Made by a program: the position numbers and the translations under genes
Part shown: positions 17,202 through 23,896 of the stretch, piece after piece
How positions within the stretch are numbered: position 1 is the first letter of the stretch
Layout: every line of letters starts with the position of its first letter
Notes under the pieces: generated by a model
What the model was told of the DNA's origin: nothing
The model's input: the letters and a program-made list of their open reading frames with translations, nothing else
Database searches by the model: none
Origin: Clostridium sp. OM02-18AC
Lineage (GTDB): Bacteria; Bacillota; Clostridia; Lachnospirales; Lachnospiraceae
Direction: 5' to 3'
Assembly (NCBI RefSeq): GCF_003481825.1
Contig: NZ_QULW01000027.1
Span: forward strand, 1 to 41,815
DNA: 41,815 nt

Positions 17202-17728
17202 CAGATTTTCCTCCGTTTTTCTTTCGGAAGATGCGCCGTTACCAACTCGCGGAATGCCTCTTCCTGATCTCCCAGCGCTGTTTTCGGAAGCAGATAGGCA
17301 TGGACACGGTCCATATACAGAATATACATGGATCGTTTCGCATCCAAAAGCCCCATCTGTTCCCAGGTAAATTCCGCCTGATTGTCCGTCTGGCTGACCG
17401 TCAGTTTTTCATCATCGAATACCAGACGCATCGGATCCTTGACTGCCGGGCGCTTCGCCTGTTTTTTCGCCTTGGTCCACAGCAAAAATGGCTGCCAGAC
17501 CGTAAAGATCAGGGCGCAGATTACAAGCAGACAACGGTATGGAGTGGTTGTGCCGCTCCACCGGAAGATTAAAAGATACAGCGCCGCCAGCGTAAACAGC
17601 AGATTAAAGATTCCCATCAGTCCGGCGTTCGCGTGATACATGGAAAACGCCCAGAGATCTTTTTCCGTGACGGTTAAAGTGACATCCACAGTTTTTCCCG
17701 TCTGGACTGCTTCGTTTGTCATTCGCAC
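17201..17728 (-). CDS. YcxB-like membrane protein
   Basis: A 175-aa protein with an N-terminal beta-rich segment (VTLTVTEKDLWAFSMYH), two close membrane helices (about 36-55 and 63-82, around FNLLFTLAALYLLIF and LLVICALIFTVWQPFLLW), and a C-terminal YcxB-like domain (LVFDDEKLTVSQTDNQAEFTWEQM... followed by MYILYMDRVHAYLLPKTAL). The start is a GTG at 17728 with AAAGGA ahead, or the ATG two codons later. It is immediately upstream of tsaE and touches it by one base, so it is the first gene of that operon. Function is unknown. Confidence 0.8.
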   Translation of the reverse strand: MRMTNEAVQTGKTVDVTLTVTEKDLWAFSMYHANAGLMGIFNLLFTLAALYLLIFRWSGTTTPYRCLLVICALIFTVWQPFLLWTKAKKQAKRPAVKDPMRLVFDDEKLTVSQTDNQAEFTWEQMGLLDAKRSMYILYMDRVHAYLLPKTALGDQEEAFRELVTAHLPKEKRRKI

Positions 17729-17791
17729 TCACCGTTCCTTTCTATCAACAGTTTTATTTTTTGCAGCTGTAATATTCGGAATCATTCTGTT

Positions 17792-19933
17792 TTACAGCTT
17801 CATGGTCAATGCAATACGCTTCTTATTCAAGTCCACGCTTAAGACCTTCACCTCGACAATATCACCAACACTGACTGCCTCCAGCGGATGCTTGATATAG
17901 CGCTCCGTCATCTGGGAAATGTGCACCAGACCATCCTGATGAACGCCGATATCCACAAAGGCACCAAAGTCAATGACATTGCGCACGGTTCCCTTTAATA
18001 CCATACCCGGCTTCAGGTCCTTCATTTCCAATACATCCGTGCGCAGGATCGGCTTTGGCATCTCCTCGCGCGGGTCTCTCGCCGGTTTTTCCAGTTCTTT
18101 TACAATATCCTTTAAGGTGATCTCACCCAGACCCAGCTCCTCTGCCAGCCCCTTGCAGCCACGCACCTTTCTGCCAAGCTCTTTCAGACCGCCAGATACA
18201 ATATCTTCTGCCTGATAGCCCAGCTTCTGGAGCAACGCCTCAACCGCCTCGTAGCTTTCCGGATGTACGGAGGTCATGTCCAGAGGATTTGTGCCGCCGT
18301 TGATGCGCATGAAACCGGCGCACTGTTCAAATGCCTTCGGTCCCAGCTTTGCAACCTTTAACAGCTGCTTCCGGTTTGTGAATACGCCGTTTTCTTCGCG
18401 ATAAGCTACAATGTTCTTTGCGATGGTTTTGGTCACACCGGAAATGTACTCCAGAAGAGATGCAGATGCGGTATTTAAATCCACACCAACCCGGTTTACA
18501 CAGTCTTCCACAACGCCCTGCAGCGTTTCACTTAAGTTTTTCTGGTTCATATCGTGCTGGTACTGACCAACACCGATGGATTTTGGATCGATCTTAACCA
18601 GCTCTGCCAGCGGGTCCTGCAGTCTTCTTGCGATGGATGCCGCGCTTCGCTGTCCCACATCGAAGTTCGGGAACTCCTCCGTAGCAAGCTTGCTTGCCGA
18701 ATATACGGATGCGCCTGCCTCATTGACGATCACATACTGCACCTGCTGCGGAATCTCTTTGATCAGGTCTACAATGATCATCTCAGACTCACGGGATGCA
18801 GTTCCGTTTCCCACCGAAATCAGGGAAATGTTATATTTTTTGATGAGATCCTTTACCACCTTCTTGGATTCCTCAACCTTATTCTGCGGTGCAGTCGGAT
18901 AGATCACAGTTGTGTCCAGTACCTTTCCGGTCGCATCCACAACAGCGAGCTTACAGCCGGTACGGAATGCCGGGTCCCAGCCCAGTACCACACGGCCTGC
19001 TACCGGCGGCTGCATCAGAAGCTGCTTTAAGTTCTTTCCAAAGACCTTGATCGCGCCTGCCTCTGCATTCTCCGTCAGGAAACTGCGGATCTCACGCTCA
19101 ATGGCCGGTGCGATCAGACGGCGGTAGCTGTCCTCTGCCACTTCCTTTAATACCGGGGTTGTATACGGGTTGTCCTGTGTGATCACCTGTTTTTCCAGAT
19201 AACGCAGAATGGTTTCCTCCGGTGCATCGACCTTAACCGTCAGGACTTTTTCTTTCTCGCCGCGGTTTAAAGCCAGGACACGGTGTCCCGCACACTTTTT
19301 CACCGGCTCCTCGTACTGATAATACATCTCGTATACCGATTCCGCTTTTTCATCCTTGGCCTGGGAACGAATCATACCCTGCTCCATGGTAGCCTGACGA
19401 ATGTAGGTACGGTAATCCGCCTGGTCGGAGATGCGCTCCGCAATGATATCCTTTGCGCCCGCCAGCGCATCGGCAGCCGTCGGCACTTCATTTTCTTCGG
19501 ACACATAGTTTTCAGCAAGCTTCTCCACCGGCTCCTTCACCTGCTGAAGCAAGATCAGGTCTGCAAGCGGCTCCAGTCCACGTTCTTTCGCGATCATGGC
19601 ACGGGTACGGCGTTTCGGGCGGTACGGACGGTACAGATCCTCGAGCGCTACCATGGTCATCGCATCCTGGATCTGTTTTTCCAGCTCCGGTGTCAGCTTT
19701 TCCTGATCGCGGATGGAAGAAAGAACCTGGTTCTTCTTTTCTTCCAGATTGCGCAGGTAACGCAGACGTTCATCCAGATTACGAAGCACCTCGTCGTTTA
19801 ACGATCCGGTTGCCTCTTTCCGGTAGCGGGCAATGAAGGGAATGGTATTTCCCTCATCGATCAGCTGGACGGCTGCCTCCACCTGCTTATATCCGATCTG
19901 CAGTTCCTCCTGCAATGTTTTCAAAATATCCAT
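17792..19933 (-). CDS. tex: Tex-family RNA-binding transcriptional accessory protein
   Basis: A 713-aa Tex protein, full length. The N-terminal Tex domain holds VQLIDEGNTIPFIARYRKEATG (about 23-44). A YqgF-like nuclease fold follows (VLGWDPAFRTGCKLAVVD, near 320), then a tandem helix-hairpin-helix region (VNTASASLLEYISGVTKTIAKNI type), and a C-terminal S1 RNA-binding domain (GMVLKGTVRNVIDFGAFVDIG ... DGLVHISQM). Tex binds nucleic acids and affects transcription or 70S association in other bacteria. It has its own promoter at 20017-20045 and may be co-transcribed with the YcxB-like/tsaE operon 64 bases downstream. Confidence 0.95.
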   Translation of the reverse strand: MDILKTLQEELQIGYKQVEAAVQLIDEGNTIPFIARYRKEATGSLNDEVLRNLDERLRYLRNLEEKKNQVLSSIRDQEKLTPELEKQIQDAMTMVALEDLYRPYRPKRRTRAMIAKERGLEPLADLILLQQVKEPVEKLAENYVSEENEVPTAADALAGAKDIIAERISDQADYRTYIRQATMEQGMIRSQAKDEKAESVYEMYYQYEEPVKKCAGHRVLALNRGEKEKVLTVKVDAPEETILRYLEKQVITQDNPYTTPVLKEVAEDSYRRLIAPAIEREIRSFLTENAEAGAIKVFGKNLKQLLMQPPVAGRVVLGWDPAFRTGCKLAVVDATGKVLDTTVIYPTAPQNKVEESKKVVKDLIKKYNISLISVGNGTASRESEMIIVDLIKEIPQQVQYVIVNEAGASVYSASKLATEEFPNFDVGQRSAASIARRLQDPLAELVKIDPKSIGVGQYQHDMNQKNLSETLQGVVEDCVNRVGVDLNTASASLLEYISGVTKTIAKNIVAYREENGVFTNRKQLLKVAKLGPKAFEQCAGFMRINGGTNPLDMTSVHPESYEAVEALLQKLGYQAEDIVSGGLKELGRKVRGCKGLAEELGLGEITLKDIVKELEKPARDPREEMPKPILRTDVLEMKDLKPGMVLKGTVRNVIDFGAFVDIGVHQDGLVHISQMTERYIKHPLEAVSVGDIVEVKVLSVDLNKKRIALTMKL

Positions 19934-20016
19934 CTAATGTAAAGCTCCTTTGTTTTCAAACTGTAGCAGCTGTTCACACAGGCTTTGCCTGAAAACCGCT
20001 GCAAACTGTACCCCTC

Positions 20017-20045
20017 ATTATAATCGATAAGCGGATGGTTCGCAA
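20017..20045 (-). promoter_or_regulatory. Promoter of tex
   Basis: On the minus strand TTGCGA (20045-20040), a 17-base spacer and TATAAT (20022-20017). It lies about 84 bases upstream of the tex ATG. The 295-base gap 19934-20228 also holds a repeat copy and the divergent promoter for the DUF4190 gene. Confidence 0.75.
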
Positions 20046-20070
20046 GTTGTTCTGCCAGAACTGCATCATA

Positions 20071-20112
20071 CTGGATTTCCAGTTCAGAAAATCCCTGCCT
20101 GTAAACAGTAAC
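20071..20112. repeat. Copy (C) of a dispersed intergenic repeat
   Basis: This segment runs from CTGGATTTCC to AAACAGTAAC. Its core GAAAATCCCTGCCTGT is identical to copy B at 22590-22652, and CTGGATTT precedes both. GGATTT and AAATCC can form a hairpin. The short tandem duplication CGCAGCATCATA (about 20118-20141) follows directly. Confidence 0.55.
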
Positions 20113-20155
20113 TACTCCGCAGCATCATACCGCAGCATCATAACACAATTCCACC

Positions 20156-20184
20156 TTGAGGCTTTGTTCTTTTCGTGTTATGAT
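20156..20184 (+). promoter_or_regulatory. Promoter of the DUF4190 gene
   Basis: TTGAGG (20156-20161), a 17-base spacer and TATGAT (20179-20184). The ATG of the downstream gene is 45 bases further, with GGAGG in between. Confidence 0.7.
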
Positions 20185-20228
20185 GGGGAATAGCTGTATT
20201 TTTATCTATACTTACGGAGGAATTTTAC

Positions 20229-20579
20229 ATGGAACAGAATACCGGAGCCAAGCGCCCCGCCCCTAATAGACTCGCCTTGGTCAGCCTTCTGCTGGGTATT
20301 TCCGGGATCTTAAGCTGGTTTTACCCACCACTGCAGATCATCTTTGGTGCTTCTGCTGCCTTGACTGCATGGCTCTCCCGGAGAGACCGCCGTTTTACCG
20401 GAGCCGGAATTGCAGGATTCGTCATCGGGATCTTCTGCATTTTCCTGAGTTTTTTTATCTTTTTCCAGTATATGCTGGTCTACAATGTCGCTCAAGACCC
20501 AGCCAACTCTGAACTCATCCGCCAGGTCTACCACCAGGCGCAGGAAATTCTAAACAGTGTAGCACCTGCGGCACAGTAA
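20229..20579 (+). CDS. DUF4190-type small membrane protein
   Basis: A 116-aa protein with a short hydrophilic N-terminus (about 1-17, containing KRPAPNRL) and then the DUF4190-like pattern LALVSLLLGISGILSWFYPPLQIIFG (first helix or pair), AGIAGFVIGIFCIFLSFFIFFQYML (last helix) and a short C-terminal tail with QVYHQAQEIL. GGAGG lies eight bases before the ATG. It is a single-gene unit with its own promoter and terminator, convergent with hom. Function is unknown. Confidence 0.8.
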   Translation: MEQNTGAKRPAPNRLALVSLLLGISGILSWFYPPLQIIFGASAALTAWLSRRDRRFTGAGIAGFVIGIFCIFLSFFIFFQYMLVYNVAQDPANSELIRQVYHQAQEILNSVAPAAQ

Positions 20580-20599
20580 ACCATATTTTTAACGTATGA

Positions 20600-20636
20600 G
20601 GACCGTGGAAGCTGCCTTTGGCAACTTCCACGGTCC
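20600..20636. terminator. Shared terminator between the DUF4190 gene and hom
   Basis: GGACCGTGGAAG (20600-20611) and CTTCCACGGTCC (20625-20636) form a perfect 12-bp stem, extended by an inner TGCC/GGCA. ATTCTTTTA follows on the plus strand and a T-rich stretch (TTAAAAATATGG) follows on the minus strand side. It probably serves both convergent genes. Confidence 0.85.
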
Positions 20637-20663
20637 ATTCTTTTACGCCCAAATTATTATTTT

Positions 20664-21890
20664 TTAAAACTCTGCCCGGATTCTCTGGCAGATCTTCGCG
20701 GTCTTTTCCAGCGCTGCAGCACAGTCTGCATATGCTGCTTCACTCATCTCACCGGTCAGGAGTGCAAACTCGTCGCTTAAGCTGTCCAACTTTACGACTT
20801 CTGCATTTCCAAATGCAGCAGCGGCAGCTTTCTCGAGTTCTGCTCCAGTTCCCTCTACGCGTACAAAATAACGATGTACAGAGGTTTTCTGGTCTGCAAT
20901 CGCGAGGCGCTCGCTGCTCCAGCCAAGCACTACATGATGGTCTGCGTTCTCGACTGCTTCCATAATGTCTGCGATGACTGCACTGGCAGTCGGCAGTTTG
21001 CCTGCACCACTACCATAGAACATCGCGGTTCCAAGCATATTTCCTTTTACCATGATTCCGTTGAATACATCATTCACAGCATACAGCGGATGGTCTTTTC
21101 CGATCATAACCGGTGCTACCCAGGCATGAACCTCTTCTCCGTCCATGCGGCTGGTTCCAAACAGCTTCACAGAGGTTCCAAGCTTGTCTGCATACTTGAA
21201 GTCCACATCGGTGATTTTGGTAATCCCTTCTGTGCTGATGTCCTCGTAGTTTACTTCTTTTCCTGTTGCCATCGCCGTGAGGATCGCGATCTTACGGCAG
21301 GTATCGTATCCTTCTACATCTGCTTCCGGGTTACGCTCTGCATAACCAAGCGCCTGAGCCTCTTTTAAGACTGTCTCAAAGGATGCACCCTCTTTGCCCA
21401 TCTTGGTCAGGATATAGTTGGTAGTACCGTTTAAGATACCGGTGATCTCTACGATCTTCTCACCCTTTAAGCAGCGGTACAGCGGACGGATGATCGGGAT
21501 GCCGCCGCCGACACTTGCCTCAAAGAAGAAATTTACATTCTTTTCTTTTGCAATGGCAAGAAGCTCGGTTCCGTATGCTGCCACCAGTGCCTTATTGGAA
21601 GTTACGACATGTTTGCCTGCTAAAAGACTTGCCTTAACAAACGGGTATGCCGGATTTAAGCCCCCCATGGTCTCTACTACCACACTGACTTCCGGATCCT
21701 GCTCGATCACCTGAAAATCATGCACGATCTTATCTTCTACCGGACTTCCCGGGAAATCTCTTAAATCCAGGACATATTTCAGTGCTACATCCTGTCCGCA
21801 GCCTTTTTTGATCTGATCCGCATTTTGATCTAAAATCTCTGTCACGCCGGAACCGATTGTGCCATATCCCATGATTGCTACCTGTACCAT
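20664..21890 (-). CDS. hom: Homoserine dehydrogenase
   Basis: A 408-aa enzyme reducing aspartate-semialdehyde to homoserine on the way to threonine and methionine. The N-terminal Rossmann motif is VAIMGYGTIGSGVTEIL (GxGxxG, residues 4-20). The catalytic domain shows ETMGGLNPAYPFVKASLLAGKHVVTSNKAL, ASVGGGIPIIRPL, GILNGTTNYILTKM and AQALGYAERNPEADVEGYD, with the catalytic Lys/Asp region present. A short C-terminal ACT-like segment follows. It lies 123 bases downstream of pheB on the same strand, an arrangement often seen in Clostridia. Confidence 0.96.
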   Translation of the reverse strand: MVQVAIMGYGTIGSGVTEILDQNADQIKKGCGQDVALKYVLDLRDFPGSPVEDKIVHDFQVIEQDPEVSVVVETMGGLNPAYPFVKASLLAGKHVVTSNKALVAAYGTELLAIAKEKNVNFFFEASVGGGIPIIRPLYRCLKGEKIVEITGILNGTTNYILTKMGKEGASFETVLKEAQALGYAERNPEADVEGYDTCRKIAILTAMATGKEVNYEDISTEGITKITDVDFKYADKLGTSVKLFGTSRMDGEEVHAWVAPVMIGKDHPLYAVNDVFNGIMVKGNMLGTAMFYGSGAGKLPTASAVIADIMEAVENADHHVVLGWSSERLAIADQKTSVHRYFVRVEGTGAELEKAAAAAFGNAEVVKLDSLSDEFALLTGEMSEAAYADCAAALEKTAKICQRIRAEF

Positions 21891-21977
21891 TGCTCCGTCC
21901 TCACTTTTCTTTTACTTATATTTTAAGACAGTTTCGCATTGCTGTCATCCTCTGCTTTCTGTCCAGCTATCGCTTTT

Positions 21978-22002
21978 GTGATTCCTGTTCACACGCTGCG
22001 CA
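21978..22002. repeat. Short partial copy (F) of the dispersed repeat end
   Basis: GTGATTCCTGTTCACACGCTGCGCA resembles the CTGTTCAC-GC end of copy B. It lies in the gap between pheB and hom. Only the terminal part is recognisable, so this is tentative. Confidence 0.3.
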
Positions 22003-22013
22003 AACAGCCGCTT

Positions 22014-22460
22014 TTATTCTCTCGCAAGAATCTTCACATAGTGAATGCCGTCCTGATCCTCGATCTCTTCCACCATCTTGGAAACATTGCCGGTATTGTC
22101 TTTTACCTCCACCGACAAGGTTAATGTCGCTACACCATTGACCGGAATACTCTGATGAATCGTCAGGATATTCGCTTTGTAAACTGCTACGATATGAAGC
22201 AGGTCCGAAAGCAGTCCCTGTTCATCGTCCATCTGCACCACAAAGGTTACCGTCTTGCCTTTGGTGTTATCATAAAACGGAAAAATGTCTTCTTTGTATT
22301 TGTAAAAAGAACTGCGGCTGATGCCTACCCGCTCTGTTGCCTCCTGCACGGTTAACACACGCTCGGACTCCAGAAGCTTCTTGGCCTCCACCACCTTCAG
22401 CAGCACCTCCGGTACCGCCTTCTGTTTTACCACAAAATATTTGCTTTTCTCTTCTGGCAT
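22014..22460 (-). CDS. pheB: ACT domain protein PheB (UPF0735 family)
   Basis: A 148-aa protein; the start at 22460 is set by GGAGGA six bases ahead. The N-terminal helix-turn-helix-like part (VLTVQEATERVGISRSSFYKYKEDIFPF, about 37-64) is followed by an ACT domain (VTFVVQMDDEQGLLSDLLHIVAVYKANILTIHQSIPVNGVATLTLSVEV). UPF0735/PheB proteins are found near hom, pheA or obg in Firmicutes and are thought to regulate amino-acid biosynthesis. The HTH plus ACT layout suggests an amino-acid-responsive regulator; ligand unknown. Confidence 0.9.
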   Translation of the reverse strand: MPEEKSKYFVVKQKAVPEVLLKVVEAKKLLESERVLTVQEATERVGISRSSFYKYKEDIFPFYDNTKGKTVTFVVQMDDEQGLLSDLLHIVAVYKANILTIHQSIPVNGVATLTLSVEVKDNTGNVSKMVEEIEDQDGIHYVKILARE

Positions 22461-22532
22461 AACAACTCCTCCTGCGCACTCTCCATGTTCGTCCACTATG
22501 AACATTTGTGCTCATGTGGAAGATATTAGCAC

Positions 22533-22574
22533 AAAAAAAGGCAGAGTGCAAGCATTTTCTCGCATACACTCTGC
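22533..22574 (-). terminator. Terminator of prfB
   Basis: GCAGAGTG (22574-22567 on the minus strand) pairs with CACTCTGC (22548-22541) and is followed by CTTTTTTTG. It lies about 90 bases after the prfB stop, beyond repeat copy B. Confidence 0.85.
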
Positions 22575-22589
22575 TTTCCCGTTTTAATT

Positions 22590-22652
22590 GTTCCTGTTCA
22601 CGCATGCGTGCCCTGCAACTGGATTTTCTGAACGGAAAATCCCTGCCTGTGA
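22590..22652. repeat. Copy (B) of a dispersed intergenic repeat
   Basis: The copy begins GTTCCTGTTCACGCATGCGTGCCC and contains a perfect hairpin GGATTTTC/GAAAATCC (22621-22628 and 22635-22642), ending CCTGCCTGTGAG. It shares GAAAATCCCTGCCTGT with copy C. Read in reverse, TTGCAGGGCACGCATGCGTGAACAG matches copy A's TTGCCGGGCAAGTGCATGTGAATAG at most positions. Confidence 0.65.
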
Positions 22653-22662
22653 GCCTTAACGC

Positions 22663-23800
22663 TTAGTCGTCCGCAGATGCCTTACGGTCCGGGCATCCCA
22701 GGCTCAGCCAGCGCAGGTAGGCACTGATAAACGGGTCCAGCCCGCCATCCAGGACATTTGCCACGTTTCCGGTTTCTTCCCCGGTACGCAGATCCTTGAC
22801 CATGGTGTATGGCTGAAGAACATAGGAACGGATCTGGTTGCCCCAGCCGATTTCTTTGACATCACCGCGGATATCAGAAAGCTTCTCTGCATTTTCCTGC
22901 TGCTTGAGCATATACAGCTTCGCCTTTAACATCTGCATGGCTTTGTCTTTATTCTGGAACTGGGAACGCTCATTCTGGCACTGTACCACGATTCCGGTCG
23001 GAATATGGGTGATACGGATAGCAGAAGAAGTCTTGTTGATGTGCTGTCCACCGGCACCACTGGAACGGTAGGTATCGATCCGCAGATCGTCCGGATTGAT
23101 CTCAACATCCAGGTCCTCTTCAATATCCGGCATGACATCACAGGATACGAAAGAAGTCTGGCGCTTTCCTGCTGCATTGAACGGAGAAATGCGCACCAGA
23201 CGGTGTACACCGCGTTCGGATTTCAGGTATCCAAACGCATTCTCGCCATTGATCTGGATGGTCACAGACTTAATGCCCGCTTCATCGCCGTCCAGATAAT
23301 CCAGGACCTCGGTTTTATACCCCATCTTGTCTGCCCAGCGGCAGTACATCCGGTACAGCATACTGCACCAGTCACAGGACTCCGTTCCGCCTGCACCTGC
23401 ATTCAGGCGCAGAATGGCATTGTATTTGTCGTATTCCCCTGACAGCAATGTCTCCATACGGAGTTTTTCCAGATTGCGCTGGAACTCATCCAACATTTCC
23501 TGGATCTCCGGGATCAGGGAAGGGTCCTCCTCCTCGTAGCCCATCTCGATCATCACCTGGATGTCTTCATACTGCTGTTCCAGACCACGGTAGAGCTCTA
23601 CGGTATCCTTTAAGTTCTTCGCCTCCTGCACCAGCTTGGTGGCGCGGTCCGCGTCGTCCCAGAACCCCGGCTCCTCCATGGATTTATCTAATTCATCGAT
23701 TCGTCTGACCTTGTTATCCAGGTCAAAGTGAATCCCTCACTTCCACTAATGGTTTTTCAAAGGTCGATAATGTGTACTTGAACTGATCTAATTCTACCAT
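22663..23800 (-). CDS. prfB: Peptide chain release factor 2, made by programmed +1 frameshift
   Basis: RF2 recognises UGA and UAA stop codons. The first 25 codons start at ATG 23800 (GAAGGTGA ahead) and run to an in-frame TGA at 23725-23723. A +1 shift at CTT TGA C joins them to the main frame (DLDNKVRRIDELDKSMEEPGFWDD...), giving 378 aa in total. The catalytic GGQ lies in SSGAGGQHINKTSSAIRITH, and the codon-recognition tripeptide region is in the domain around SPFNAAGKRQTSFVS. The sequence of the shift site is unusual (see the separate entry). It lies 97 bases downstream of secA, the usual Firmicute order. Confidence 0.95.
23722..23742 (-). promoter_or_regulatory. prfB autoregulatory frameshift site
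   Basis: The slippery CTT TGA C is canonical. The upstream stimulatory Shine-Dalgarno-like element is GTGAGGGA, four bases from CTT rather than the usual AGGGGG-TAT spacing of three. AAGTGA and TCACTT flank GGGAT in a perfect 6-bp stem, so the slip codon lies in the 3' arm of a potential hairpin. Confidence 0.85.
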
Positions 23801-23834
23801 TGTGTCACCTTCTTTCATATTTATATTTTTTGCA

Positions 23835-23873
23835 ATGACCGGCGCATTCCAAAAAGGAACATCCGCCGGTCAT
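23835..23873 (-). other. Strong stem-loop between secA and prfB
   Basis: ATGACCGGCG (23835-23844) and CGCCGGTCAT (23864-23873) form a perfect 10-bp stem, extended by an inner ATTCC/GGAAC pairing around AAAAA. On the minus strand the following bases are TGCAAAAAATA, so there is no T run and it is not a standard terminator. It could be an mRNA processing or stability element between the two genes. Confidence 0.6.
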
Positions 23874-23896
23874 AACGGTTTTTATCTCATTTTCTG

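Noticed and set aside
20118..20143. Tandem CGCAGCATCATA as a CRISPR-like array
   Set aside because: Only two short copies with almost no spacer; there are no cas genes in the window.
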